DNA from: CBDDEC01 sp965198045
Lineage (GTDB): Bacteria; Chloroflexota; Dehalococcoidia; UBA2979
Reading direction: 5' to 3'
Length of the DNA stretch: 64,000 nt
NCBI GenBank assembly: GCA_965198045.1
Contig: CBDAOL010000009.1
Coordinates: 292,030 to 356,029 of the forward strand
Part shown: piece after piece, positions 1 through 9,306 of the stretch
Layout of the letters: each line of letters opens with the position of its first letter
Position numbering within the stretch: position 1 is the stretch's first letter
Program-made: the position numbers and the translations under genes
The notes under the pieces: generated by a model
The model's input: the letters and a program-made list of their open reading frames with translations, nothing else
Told to the model about the DNA's origin: nothing
The model's database searches: none

Positions 1-803
1 TGCCGCTCCTCATCGGTGACCTCGAGGGCCGACTGGGTCGCGGCCTCGTACGGGAACCCGGCGATCGAGTGGCGGGCGACGTCCCAGACCTCGTCGTAGC
101 GCTGCTTGACGTCGTCGAGGTAGTGCCGGTCCACGGTGTGGTGACGGGCCGGGACGGTGAACTGCGGGGTGCGCTGGAAGACCGTGAGGTGCTCCGCCTG
201 CTGGGCGATCACGGGAATCGACTGGACGCCGCTGGAGCCCGTGCCGATCACGCCGACGCGCTTCCCGGCGAGGTCGACACCGTCGTGCGGCCAGGCGCCG
301 GTGTGGAACGATTCGCCCTCGAACGCGTCGCGGCCCGGGATGTCGGGGATCTGACCGGCGGAGAGGCAGCCGATGCCGGTGATCAAAAACTGTGCGCTGA
401 CGTGGTCGCCCTGGTCGGTCTCGACCTCCCAGCGATTGCGCTCTTCGTTGAAGTGCGCAGCCGTCACGCGGGTGTTGAACTGGATGCCGCTGCGCAGGTC
501 GAAGCGGTCAGCGACGTGCTGGAGGTACTTCAGGATCTCCGGCTGCTCGGGGTACTTCCCGCTCCAGTTCCACTCCTGGAGCAGATCCTCGTCGAAGGAG
601 AAGCAGTACACGTACGCCTCGGAGTCGCAGCGCGCACCCGGGTAGCGGTTCCAGTACCAGGTGCCACCGACGTCGTCAGCAGCCTCGAAGACCTGCGCGG
701 TGAGCCCGAGGTCGTCACGCAGCTTCTTGAGCATGTAGAGCCCGGAGAACCCGGCGCCGATCACGACCGCATCGACCTCGGTCATCTTCGCTGCCGGATC
801 CAT
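1..803 (-). CDS. Baeyer-Villiger-type flavin monooxygenase (partial, C-terminus beyond window)
   Basis: The minus strand from ATG 803 gives an open frame running off the left edge (about 267 residues seen). An FAD-binding GAGFSG motif lies near residue 17, followed by the GGTWYWNRYPGARCD block typical of cyclohexanone/phenylacetone monooxygenases. The Baeyer-Villiger fingerprint FEGESFHTGAWP lies near residue 160 and the NADPH-binding GTGSSG near residue 188. Family knowledge: such enzymes insert oxygen next to a ketone using NADPH and O2. The start is supported by an AGGAGG 6 bases upstream. The substrate cannot be told from sequence. Confidence 0.9.
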   Translation of the reverse strand, partial: MDPAAKMTEVDAVVIGAGFSGLYMLKKLRDDLGLTAQVFEAADDVGGTWYWNRYPGARCDSEAYVYCFSFDEDLLQEWNWSGKYPEQPEILKYLQHVADRFDLRSGIQFNTRVTAAHFNEERNRWEVETDQGDHVSAQFLITGIGCLSAGQIPDIPGRDAFEGESFHTGAWPHDGVDLAGKRVGVIGTGSSGVQSIPVIAQQAEHLTVFQRTPQFTVPARHHTVDRHYLDDVKQRYDEVWDVARHSIAGFPYEAATQSALEVTDEER

Positions 804-1015
804 CAACGCCTCCTCGGCGCCCCACGATGCCGCCTGCGGCGGCCACGGGGTGACCGCGACAATCCTCGTGCGGTGCTCGACTCCTCGAGGTCGGATGGTA
901 GCAGGGGCTTCCCTACGGTCCTCGGTTGTACGCCAGCGACGCTGTCCTGCCGTTTCCTCTGCATTTCGTGCGTGGTACGCTTCGTGAGGCCGGGGGTTAG
1001 CTGAAGGCGCTAACT

Positions 1016-1747
1016 ATGTTTCCCGTGCCCGATGTCGGTCCGCCTGCTGATCCAGTAGGCATCTTCTTTCTCGTGCTCCTGCTTTGGGTTCCAGCAGCGT
1101 GGGTCTATATCGACGCTGAACAGCGAGGTCACTCGGCCTACCTCTGGGGAGGCCTGACGCTCCTCGGCAGCGTGGTTGCGCTGATCTTCTACTACCGGCG
1201 CCGCTCGCAAGTGGGCGACCCGGCGGAGCTCAACTACGGGCGCGGTCGTGTCTACATCCACGTCGCGCTGCTCACGTTCTACGGCGTCATCTTCGTCAGC
1301 GCGCTGATCCTGGCGTCGGCGTTGATCGACTACATCCGTGGCGAGGATCCGCTGTCGGAGTCGCTCCTCGGACGCGGCACCGATCTGCGTCGGGCCGTCG
1401 CCCTGGTGGTCGCGCTCTCTGTAATCGCGCTGCCGATGCTGGCCGCTCACTACGAGATGATGCGACGCAGGATCGCCTCCCTGGCGATGCTCGAGCGAGG
1501 GCGCTTCGCCCGCATCGAGCGGGCCAATGTCAACCTCGTACGGGTGATCAGCGGCCTGACGTCACTGCTGGCGGCCACGATGCTGGTCTTCGAGGTGACC
1601 GGGCGCCTGTTCGACGTGGGTGGTATCGGACGCGACGCCTCGACCTTCGGTCTCAGCGCGTTGATCGTCAGCCTGCTCTCGCTGGCGGCGATGTACGTCT
1701 ACGCCCGCACCCCCGAGTACCGGCGCGGCAGCAACGCGATCGCGTAG
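1016..1747 (+). CDS. Uncharacterised multi-pass membrane protein
   Basis: This 243-residue protein has about five hydrophobic segments: near residues 14-32, 42-60, 80-102, 122-142 and a pair at 170-225. It has basic loops (YYRRRSQ, MMRRRI, YARTPEYRRG), so it is an integral membrane protein. The first two helices, with the motif WVYIDAEQRGH, recall small membrane proteins of unknown function. No catalytic motif is visible. ATG 1016 follows a GAAGG about 10 bases upstream. It is transcribed away from the monooxygenase, across a 212-base gap that should hold divergent promoters. Confidence 0.7.
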   Translation: MFPVPDVGPPADPVGIFFLVLLLWVPAAWVYIDAEQRGHSAYLWGGLTLLGSVVALIFYYRRRSQVGDPAELNYGRGRVYIHVALLTFYGVIFVSALILASALIDYIRGEDPLSESLLGRGTDLRRAVALVVALSVIALPMLAAHYEMMRRRIASLAMLERGRFARIERANVNLVRVISGLTSLLAATMLVFEVTGRLFDVGGIGRDASTFGLSALIVSLLSLAAMYVYARTPEYRRGSNAIA

Positions 1748-1876
1748 CGCCGAGGCCTCGAACGAGGGACGCCCGGCGGCCAAAGGGCCGCCGGGCGGTA
1801 AGGGTCGGCCCGGACGCGCGCTCTCGACACTCCGCCGCCAGTCCGCGAAGCTGCGGCGGAGGTCGAGGGGGTGGCG

Positions 1877-2286
1877 ATGAGTCTGAGCATGACGCGAGCC
1901 GAGCGAGAGCAGTTCCTGGCCGACGTGCACGTCGGCTTCGTAAGTGTCGAGGAGTCGGGGCGCGGTCCCCTCGCGGTGCCGATCTGGTACTCGTACGAGG
2001 TGGGCGGCGATCTGTACTTCGGCACGGGCGCCGGGTCACAGAAGGCGCGGCTGTTCAACGCCGCGGGCCGGGCGACGCTCGTAGCGCAGACCGAGACCGC
2101 GCCGTACCAGTACGTGAGCGTCGAAGGCCCGATCCGCGTCTACGAGGGAGCGCTGCCCGAGCCACCGATGCCGGTGCGATACCTCGGCGAGGAGGCGGGC
2201 CGCGCCTACATCGCGAATCAGGGCGGTGGTGGCAGCGGCGTCACGTACGCCCTCACGCCTGAACGCTGGACTACTCGAAGCGCTAG
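1877..2286 (+). CDS. FMN/F420 split-barrel (pyridoxamine 5'-phosphate oxidase-like) protein, 3' frameshift
   Basis: About 136 residues with the split-barrel layout: the MTRAEREQFLADVHVG helix, strands V-S-V and PIWYSYE, then GAGSQKARLF and the TETAPYQYVSVEG strand. Members bind FMN or F420 and reduce or oxidise small substrates. ATG 1877 sits behind an AGGGGG; GTG 1871 is an alternative. As sequenced, the frame continues into the next gene. Shifting by one base at about 2270 ends the protein normally (W-x-Y-S-K-R then TAG at 2284-2286), so I treat the apparent fusion with the aldo/keto reductase as an indel. Confidence 0.75.
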
Positions 2287-2340
2287 CGCGAGGCCGGCCG
2301 GCGGCCGCGCCCGGCTGGAGACGCAAGGGAACCACCGGAT

Positions 2341-3371
2341 GCTCGATTCCATCCAGCTCGGTCGCAATAGCGGTCTCTTGGTCTCCGAGCTCTGCCTCGG
2401 CACGATGAACTTCGGCGAGCCGGGCCGAGGCCATCAGGGCGACTGGACGCTGGACATCGACCAGGCCCGACCGATCTTCAAGTCGGCGATCGAGCAGGGG
2501 CTCTACTACTTCGATTGCGCCGATGTGTACGGGCAGGGCGCCTGCGAGCGTGTCGTGGGCTCGCTGCTGCGCGAGCTGGCCCCTCGCGATCAGTACGTGA
2601 TCGCCACCAAGATCTCGGGGGCGATGGGCGAGCACCTGAATCAGCGAGGGCTCTCCCGCAAGCACATCATGGAAGCGGTCGACGCCAGCCTCGAACGGCT
2701 CGGGCTCGACTACGTCGACCACCTCGTCATCCACCGCCACCCGCACGGCGTACGGGGCAGCCTAGAGGTGCCGATCGAGGAGACGCTCGAGGGCCTGCAC
2801 GATGTGGTGAAAGCCGGGCAAGGTGTTATACCTCGGCGCCTCGTCGATGTTCGCGTGGCAGTTCGCGGAGCTGCAGCACACGGCCGAGCAACATGGCTGG
2901 ACGAAATTCGTCTCGATGCAGAACCACTACAACCTCGTCTATCGCGAGGAGGAGCGAGAGATGAACCCCTACGCGCCGAAGACCGGCGTGGCGCTGATGC
3001 CGTGGTCACCCCTCGCGCGCGGCATCCTCACCGGCTCGTATCAGGGCGGCTTCGACGAGGGCGCTACCGACCGCTCGCAGGGGCGAGATCGGATGCGGAC
3101 CGAGAGCCTCTACCACGGCGCGGCGACGTTCCAGATTGCCGATCGCGTGGCCGAGGTCGCGCAGAAGTACGAGAAGGCGCCGGCGCAGATCGCGCTCGCC
3201 TGGCTGGCGAACAAACCGGAGATCACCGCTCCGGTGGTCGGCGTCTCGAAAGTCTCGCAGCTGGAACAGCTCGTCGAGGCCACGGACATCACGCTCGCCG
3301 ACGAGGATGTGACCTATCTCGAGGAGCTCTACCAGCCGGTCGAGAACTTGCTCTCGTTCGGGACCTCGTAG
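2341..3371 (+). CDS. Aldo/keto reductase, single-base frameshift near 2819
   Basis: The N-terminal half starts at ATG 2341 with LGTMNFG and the catalytic FDCADVYGQG (Asp and Tyr). It continues through ATKISG and YVDHLVIHRH. After 2819 the reading frame moves by one: LGASSM, MQNHYNLVYREEE, MPWSPLARGIL and GVSKVSQL follow in another frame to the stop at 3371. Removing one C from GGGCAAGG joins the halves into a normal ~343-residue NADPH-dependent reductase of the YghZ/GPR69-like group. Either the gene is freshly broken or the read has one extra base; I favour the latter. Confidence 0.85.
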
Positions 3372-3413
3372 CGCCGCCCGAGACGCACACGGGTGGCCGG
3401 GGTGAGCGGGCGC

Positions 3414-4478
3414 CTAGGGCTGGTCGTAGACGATGATCGAGCGGCCCTCGATCTCGCCGTTCTCCAGCGCACGCACGCCCTCGTTGATCTGGTCGAGGTT
3501 GTCGTACCTCGTCGACACGAGCTTCTCGAGGGGCAGCTTGCCCTCCTTGAACCACTCGATGTAGTTTGGCATGACGTGACCCGGCCGCGCTGAACCGCCC
3601 ATCGAGCCAATGATGGAGCGCTCGCCGAAGGGGAACAGGCGCGGCAGCGGCAGGTCGCCCTGGCCGATGCCAACGATGACGGCGGTACCGCCTCGGCGGA
3701 CCCCGAGCACGCCCGACTTCACGCTCTCGACGGACTGCAGGAACGCCGCTTCAACGCCGATGGCGTCGAAGGCATAGTCGACGCCGCCACCGGTGAGTTC
3801 CTTCACGGCATCGGGGGCGTGGACCTCTGAACCATTCACCGTGTGCGTGGCGCCCAGCTCCCTCGCGTAGCCGAGCTTCCCCTCCTCGAGGTCGACCGCG
3901 ATGATCGGGTCAGCGCCGGCGATCTTCGCGCCAGCCACGACGTTGGCGCCCACCCCACCGACGCCGAACACCGCGACGGAGTCTCCCGGCTGCAGCTCGG
4001 CGGTGTACAGCGCCGCGCCCGCACCGGTGATCACGGCGCAGCCGACGATCGCCGTGATATCGGTCGGCACATCGTCGGGCAGCGGCACGACCATCTGCTC
4101 GTTCAGCAGCGCATGCTCGGCCCAGGTGTAGACGCCGGCCTCGTACTCCTCGCCCTGCCAGCGGTACTTCGTGCGATCCGCGGTGGTCATGCCCTCGGGC
4201 AGGTCGCGCGGCACGAACTGGATCATCACGCGCTCGCCCTCGCTGACGTGCTCGACCTTCGAGCCAGCCTTGAGCACCACGCCGGTGCCTTCGTGGCCGA
4301 GGAGGGTGGGGACAGGGCCGTCGGGGTTGTGGATCTGGTGTAACTGCGAGTGGCAAATGCCGGTCGCGAACAGCTTGACCAGCACTTCCTCGTCGCCGGG
4401 GTCTTCGAGCTCGATCTCGTCCACCAGCAGCGGCTCGCCGAACTTGGCTTTGATCGCCGCGCGTGTCTTGGTCGTCAT
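3414..4478 (-). CDS. Medium-chain NAD-dependent alcohol dehydrogenase lacking the structural zinc lobe
   Basis: 354 residues from ATG 4478, which has GAGGAGG upstream. Catalytic-zinc ligands are visible as GICHSQLH, GHEGTG and the Cys of IVGCAVITG. The NAD fold shows GVGGVG followed by an Asp about 20 residues later (VDLEEGK), which indicates NAD(H). The usual four-Cys structural zinc loop is absent; its place is taken by a stretch around RDLPEGMTTADRTKYRW. It resembles the Rxyl_3153/NDMA-dependent type found in Actinobacteria and Chloroflexi. It faces the reductase across a 43-base gap. Confidence 0.9.
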   Translation of the reverse strand: MTTKTRAAIKAKFGEPLLVDEIELEDPGDEEVLVKLFATGICHSQLHQIHNPDGPVPTLLGHEGTGVVLKAGSKVEHVSEGERVMIQFVPRDLPEGMTTADRTKYRWQGEEYEAGVYTWAEHALLNEQMVVPLPDDVPTDITAIVGCAVITGAGAALYTAELQPGDSVAVFGVGGVGANVVAGAKIAGADPIIAVDLEEGKLGYARELGATHTVNGSEVHAPDAVKELTGGGVDYAFDAIGVEAAFLQSVESVKSGVLGVRRGGTAVIVGIGQGDLPLPRLFPFGERSIIGSMGGSARPGHVMPNYIEWFKEGKLPLEKLVSTRYDNLDQINEGVRALENGEIEGRSIIVYDQP

Positions 4479-4737
4479 CGGGTCGAACCTCCTCGTGCAG
4501 CCGTCGGTGCGAGCAGAGTAGGGACCGCAGCGCTCCGCGTCACCGGCCGAGGTCGGGCGGCGAGCCGGGGTGGCGGCTGCGGCGGCTGCATCGCGCATTC
4601 ACCCTTCGCAGTTGACGGCGTAAGATCGTGGCTACCTCGCCGGTCACGCGCGGTGTTGGTGGATCCGCCAGCGCACGCGCCGACCCTATCTTTGATCGGT
4701 CGAGGTCGCGGTCGGCGGGTGATCTGAGGAGGGCCGG

Positions 4738-4842
4738 ATGGCGTCCAAAGACAAAGGCGGCAAAAACGTAAAGAAGGCTGCCGCCACAAGCCTCAAGGAG
4801 AAGCGCAAGGCGAAGAAGGCGAAGAAGGCGGCGCGCAGCTAA
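4738..4842 (+). CDS. Lysine-rich 34-residue protein
   Basis: ATG 4738 follows GAGGAGGG with 4-5 bases of spacing, and the 34-codon frame ends in TAA. The protein begins MASKDKGG and is nearly half Lys/Ala, with repeats of the type KEKRKAKKAKK. Similar tiny basic proteins of unknown role, predicted helical and possibly nucleic-acid binding, are common in high-GC bacteria. The strong RBS and clean ends in an otherwise empty gap make it convincing. Confidence 0.7.
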   Translation: MASKDKGGKNVKKAAATSLKEKRKAKKAKKAARS

Positions 4843-4858
4843 CGCTCGCCCGCCACGC

Positions 4859-5563
4859 CTACCGGCTCGCGTTCTCCTGCAGGACTCGCTCGTCGCTGAG
4901 CAGCACCAGGCCGAGGCAGCGTCCGGCCTCGCTCGGTTCGCGCGCGGTCAGGATGACCCGCTGGTAGCGGGTGTCGCGCAGGCCCTCGACGAGGTCGTGG
5001 AGGAACGTGTCCGGCTTCTCTGTCCCCGGCGCCGTGCGCATCACCTCGCCGATCTCGGTATCGGGATCGACGTCCGCCGGCATGCCGTCGACCCGTCCGA
5101 GGAGCACCCCTCGCTCGTCGACGACGAGGCAGAGGTCGAGCGGTGCATCGGTCATCTCAGGAGCCACGTCGCGGATCCGCCGGTCGGGTGGGACGGTGAG
5201 CACGTCCGTGCGCGCGACGTCGATCGCACGCCGGCGGCCGGCGGTCCGGCCCTCGGTCGGCAGCCCGTGGATCGCCCAGTCGGCCTTACCCGGGGCGTAG
5301 TCGTAGACGCTGGCGAATCCGAGGCTTTCGAGCCGCGCCGCGGCTCGTGGGCTGGCGTCTCACTCCAGGTCGTAGCAATAGACGATGATCGGCTGTGCGC
5401 GGTCGAGGTGCGCAGTGGTGTTGGCCGCAATCTCGGCCAGCGGGACGTTCACCGCGCCGAGTAGATGCTCCTCGGCGAACTCCTCGCGCGCGAGTGCCTC
5501 GAGGAGCTGCGCCCCATCAGCGAGCATTCGCTGGACCTGGCCACGGTCGATCACCGCCGGCAT
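4859..5563 (-). CDS. Rhodanese-CBS domain protein with in-frame UGA (candidate selenoprotein)
   Basis: ATG 5563 opens a rhodanese-like domain (GAVNVPLAEIA, then IIVYCYDLE). A TGA at 5360-5362 (codon 68) interrupts it. The same frame continues without shift through DASPRAAARLESLGF, YDYAPGKADWAIHGLP and a CBS-like half (LTVPPDRRIRDV through LVVDERGVLLGRVDG) to the stop at 4859, 234 codons in all. In related rhodanese-fold proteins the active-site Cys is followed four residues later by another Cys before D/N-x-S/A; the UGA sits exactly there, giving C-x4-U. A perfect 8-bp hairpin follows 12 bases after the UGA. Alternatives are a TGC-to-TGA error or a nonsense mutation. It lies next to the TrxR fusion, in the same direction. 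Confidence 0.7.
5329..5347 (-). promoter_or_regulatory. SECIS-like hairpin downstream of the UGA codon
   Basis: Read on the minus strand, two complementary 8-base arms (CGAGCCGC and GCGGCTCG) enclose a GGC loop. The loop starts 20 bases after the UGA at 5362-5360. Known bacterial SECIS elements are short stems just 3' of UGA with a small apical loop whose first bases include G. Geometry fits, but GC-rich coding sequence makes chance hairpins common. Confidence 0.35.
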
Positions 5564-5590
5564 ACTTGCCCCCTCCGGGTCGCCTGGCTG

Positions 5591-7249
5591 CTAGACGCCG
5601 AACTCCTGCAGCCGCTCCTGGACGAAGTTGACGGCCATCGCACCCTCGTTCACGGCCGTGACCACGCGCTTCGTATTGCCGTGACGGACGTCACCGCTGA
5701 CGTACACGCCGGGCAGGCTCGTCTCGAGCAGGTACGGCTCACGGTCGAGCGGCCAGGCGTGCTCCGCGCCCTGCAGGTCGTGACCCGCGAGCACGAACCC
5801 ACGCTCATCCCGGGCGACGAGGTCGCCCAACCACTCGGTTCCCGGCTTCGCGCCGACGAAGATGAAGAGCGCGTTCGCCGCCGCTGTCTCCTCCTGTCCC
5901 GTGTCCGAGTGCGCGAGCGCCAGGGATTCGAGGTTCCTCGTCCCGTTGGCCTGCTTGATCTCGGTGTTCAGCATCACGTGGATGTTCTCGCCCGCATGGA
6001 TCCGCTCAACGAGGTAGTTCGCCATGCTTTTGCCGAGCGAGTCGCCGCGCACGAGGATCGTCACGGAGTTGGCGAATTGCGCGAAGTAGAGTGCCGCCTG
6101 GCCCGCCGAGTTCGCGCCGCCGGCGATGAATACATCCTCGCCGCGGATCGACCGCCCCTCGATCATGGCTGCTCCGTAGTAGACGCCCGCGCCGGTGAGC
6201 TCGGCGACGCCGGGCTGCTCCAGCCGGCGGTACTCGACGCCCGTCGCGACCAGCACGGAGTAGCTCCGCAGCTCAGCGCCGTCGGCGAGCCTCACGCCGC
6301 GGTAGGAATCTGCTGCTGTCAATTCAACGACCTCGGACGTCGACAGGAACTCGGCGCCCAGCCGGGTCGCCTGCGTCACGGCCCGTCGTGCCAGGTCGCC
6401 GCCGGAGAGCCCGACCGGAAATCCGAGGTAGTTCTCGATGCGGGCGCTCATGCCGGCCTGACCGCCGGGCGCTTCGCGCTCGATGATGAGGGTGCGGAGC
6501 CCAGCCGCCGCGCCGTAGACGCCGGCTGAGAGGCCCGCGGGCCCTCCACCGACGACGATCAGGTCGTAGAATGGCTGCTCCGCCTGCGTCCGCAGCCCCA
6601 GCTGCTCCGCGATGTCGCGGTTGTTCGGAGCCTCGAGGGCGACGCCGTCGGGGAACACGACCAGCGGCAGCGTCGGGTTCGGCTTCGCGACCCGCTCGAG
6701 GACGGCTGCGACGTCCTCGTCGCTATCGATGTCGAGCCAGCGGAACGGCACCTGGTTGCGCGCCAGGAAGTCCTTGACCGCATGCGAATCAGGCGACCAG
6801 CGGTCGCAGATGACGCGCACGCCTTCGAACGGTGGATGGAACGAGGCCTGCCAATCGTCGAGCAGGTCGTCGAGCGTGGGGTAGAGCCGCTCCTCCGGCG
6901 GGTCCCAGGGCTTCATCAAGTAGTGGTCCAGGCGCACATCGTTGATCGCCCTGATGGCCACGTCGGTGTCGGCGTAGGCGGTCAGCAGCGTGCGCTTCGC
7001 CTCGGGGTAGACCTCGGCCACCCGGTCGAGGAACTCGATACCGGTCATGCCCGGCATGCGCTGGTCCGAGAGGAAGAGCGCGATCGCATCGCCACGGTTG
7101 CGCAGCTCCTCGGCCAGGCTCAGACCCTCGGCGCCGGAGTCAACGCCCATGATCCGGTAGTCGTCGCCGTAGTGGACGCGCAGGTCCTGCTGAACGGAGC
7201 TGAGCACGGACTGATCGTCGTCGATGCTCAGCAGAACCGGTTTGTTCAT
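5591..7249 (-). CDS. Response regulator-glutaredoxin-like-thioredoxin reductase-like fusion
   Basis: 552 residues. Residues 1-125 are a receiver domain (IDDDQSV acidic pocket, phospho-acceptor Asp in LFLSDQRMPG, Lys in MKPW). Residues ~145-220 form a thioredoxin-fold segment without CxxC (VICDRWSPDSHAV). Residues ~228-552 are a TrxR-like flavoprotein (VVGGGPAG, then ATGVEYRRL, VFIAGGANSAGQAA, YVSGDVRHG). The TrxR dithiol CxxC is missing. The start overlaps the kinase stop by one base, so they are translated together and the kinase probably phosphorylates this protein. Output may be NAD(P)H-dependent reduction of a partner rather than DNA binding (inference). Confidence 0.9.
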   Translation of the reverse strand: MNKPVLLSIDDDQSVLSSVQQDLRVHYGDDYRIMGVDSGAEGLSLAEELRNRGDAIALFLSDQRMPGMTGIEFLDRVAEVYPEAKRTLLTAYADTDVAIRAINDVRLDHYLMKPWDPPEERLYPTLDDLLDDWQASFHPPFEGVRVICDRWSPDSHAVKDFLARNQVPFRWLDIDSDEDVAAVLERVAKPNPTLPLVVFPDGVALEAPNNRDIAEQLGLRTQAEQPFYDLIVVGGGPAGLSAGVYGAAAGLRTLIIEREAPGGQAGMSARIENYLGFPVGLSGGDLARRAVTQATRLGAEFLSTSEVVELTAADSYRGVRLADGAELRSYSVLVATGVEYRRLEQPGVAELTGAGVYYGAAMIEGRSIRGEDVFIAGGANSAGQAALYFAQFANSVTILVRGDSLGKSMANYLVERIHAGENIHVMLNTEIKQANGTRNLESLALAHSDTGQEETAAANALFIFVGAKPGTEWLGDLVARDERGFVLAGHDLQGAEHAWPLDREPYLLETSLPGVYVSGDVRHGNTKRVVTAVNEGAMAVNFVQERLQEFGV

Positions 7250-9061
7250 CAGGCGCCCTCCTGCTGCGCTCCTAGCTCGGGTGGTCCCGCCAACGGTAGT
7301 CGCACCTGGAACCGGGTGTCGCCGGGCTCGGAGTGGACCTCGATGCTGCCGCCGGAGCGGTCCGTCACGATGCGCCTGACCACGTCGAGGCCCAGGCCAG
7401 TCCCCTGGCCCACCTCCTTCGTGGTGAAGAACGGGTCGAAGATGCGTGACTGGATCTCGACCGGGACGCCCGGCCCGTCGTCGCAGATCTCGACAAGCGC
7501 GTGATCGCCATCGAGGGCGGTACGCAAAGTGATCCCTCCCTCCGAGCCGACGGCGTCGATGGCGTTGTCGAGCAAGTTCGTCCAGACCTGGTTCAGCTCG
7601 CCAGCGAGGACTGAGAACTCCGGGATCTGCGGGTCGAAGTCGCGGACGATCTCGACGTTGTCGCCCAGCTTGTGCCGCAGGATGCGCAGCGTGCTCTCAA
7701 GCCCTTCGTGGATGTCGACCTCCTGCTGGGCCGCCTGGTCCATGTAGGAGTAGCTCTTCACCGCCCCGACGAGCTCCGACATGCTCGTCTTCGTCGTGAG
7801 CGTGCCGAGGAGTTCGCCGGCCGTGAGCGATTCGCTCAGCCAGGCCACTGCCGAGGGCACGGCTGACCCGGGCATGCCCGCCGTCACTTCCTCCAGGGTC
7901 GATCCCTCGATGCCCGCGGCGACGAGCGGAGGTGCGAGCTGCCACGCGTTGTCGACGTTGTGCGAGCCGAGCCAGCCCGCCAGCTCCTCCTCGCGGTCGG
8001 CCCGTTCGAGGGCGCTCAGCGTCGCCGAGGTTGCCGCGTCGACCTCGACCGCGCGCGCGAGCCCCGCCCACTGCTCCGTCGTCAGCCCCTGCTCGCCCAG
8101 CTGAACGGCCGCAACCGAGAGACGTTCGAGGGTGTCGCGAAGCTGCGACGAGGCTCGTTGCGCGGCCGCGGCCGGGTTGTTGAGCTCGTGTGCGAGCCCA
8201 GCGGAGAGCTTACCCAGCGCGGCCAGTTTCTCGCTCTGACGCAACTCCTCCTCCGCCTGTTCGCGCTCGGTCGAGTCGAAGAATGCGACGACGCAGCCGG
8301 CCAGTTCGCCGTTTACTCGCAACGGCGAGGCCCAGTACTCCGCCGGGAAGCTCGTGCCGTCAGACCGCCAGACGATCTCGTCGCGGACGTTCGTGTCCCG
8401 GTCCTCGCGGAACGCCTGGTAGATGCGGCAGTCCTCGACGGGGTAGTGCCCGCCGGTCGGACGCGCGTGGTGGATCAGCTCGTGCGCGTTGCGACCGAGC
8501 AGCTCCGCGTCGCTCTCGTAGCCAAGCAGTGCGACACAGGCGGGGTTCGCGAACGTGAAGTCGCCGTTCATATCGGTACCGTAGATGCCCTCGCCGGTGG
8601 CGTTCAGCAGCGCGCGCACCATCGCTTCCTGTTCGTGGATCTCCGCCTCGGCCGCCAGGCGTTCGCTGATGTCGACGAACGAGACGACGCTGCCGATCAG
8701 GTGATCCTCGTGGCGCACCGGGTACGACCAGTACTCGACGGGGCGTGCCATCCGCGCGCCAAACGATCTCGTCGCCGAGGTGCATGCCGCGTTCCTCGCG
8801 GTGCGCCTGGTAGATCTGGCAGTCTTCGACTGGATAGGGCTCGCCGTCCTGCCGCGTGTGGTGGATCAACTGGTGCATGTTGTGTCCGAGCAGCTCCGCC
8901 TCGGTTTCATAGCCGAGCAGCTCGACGCAGGCCGGATTCGCGAACGTGCAATCACCGTCGAGGTCGACGCCGTAGACGCCCTGGCCGGTGGCGTTGAGGA
9001 GCGAGCTGACCAGCTGCTCGCTGTGTTCGAGTTCGTGGGCTGGCTGTTGGCTCGAAGTCAT
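7249..9061 (-). CDS. PAS-containing sensor histidine kinase, one-base frameshift near 8747
   Basis: From ATG 9061 a first PAS domain (LLNATGQGVYGVDLDG, FANPACVELLGYE) reads to DEIVWRADGTP. It then needs one C removed from a CCCC run at about 8746-8749 to continue as VEYWSYPVRHEDHL, a second near-identical PAS (LLNATGEGIYGTD), a HisKA-like helix with phospho-His (AGLAHELNNPAAAA) and an ATPase domain (NLLDNAIDA, DDGPGVP, GTGLGL). That gives 603 residues and no transmembrane segment, so it is probably cytosolic. The two PAS domains are a tandem duplication; no haem or flavin ligand can be assigned. It is cotranscribed with the response-regulator fusion. Confidence 0.88.
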
Positions 9062-9243
9062 CGCCGTGCCTCGATCCGATGCGCCATCATCACGTCGGCG
9101 ACCTTAACGAAGCCAGCGGTGTTTCGCATCTCGGACGCGGTCGACGTCGGCGTCGTGCCTGACGCGCAGCACGTGGAGGTCACGCTGATCGACTCGATGC
9201 GCTCTTCGCGGTACTGACGGTCTCCGAGCATTCGCCGACCCAC
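9058..9243 (-). CDS. Possible small leader ORF before the histidine kinase
   Basis: A 61-codon frame whose TGA overlaps the kinase ATG (ATGA), as in translational coupling. The sequence is Ser/Thr-rich with a CC pair (TSTCCASGT) and ends in MMAHRIEARR. No family is recognised and the composition could be chance, so it may only be 5' untranslated DNA. The 246 bases between the kinase and the next gene hold nothing else I can name. Confidence 0.25.
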   Translation of the reverse strand: MGRRMLGDRQYREERIESISVTSTCCASGTTPTSTASEMRNTAGFVKVADVMMAHRIEARR

Positions 9244-9306
9244 GCGCGGCGCTCGGGCCTTCCTCCAGCGGCCCGAGCAGCCCCCTCAACCAGAGCCGGC
9301 AGCCAT

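Noticed and set aside
69..1004. Long plus-strand frame opposite the Baeyer-Villiger monooxygenase
   Set aside because: Antisense to a gene with clear FAD, NADPH and BVMO motifs; long shadow frames are expected at this GC.
1871..3436. Single 521-codon frame fusing the FMN split-barrel protein and the reductase
   Set aside because: Both partners end or continue naturally in other frames after one-base corrections, so the fusion is an indel artefact.
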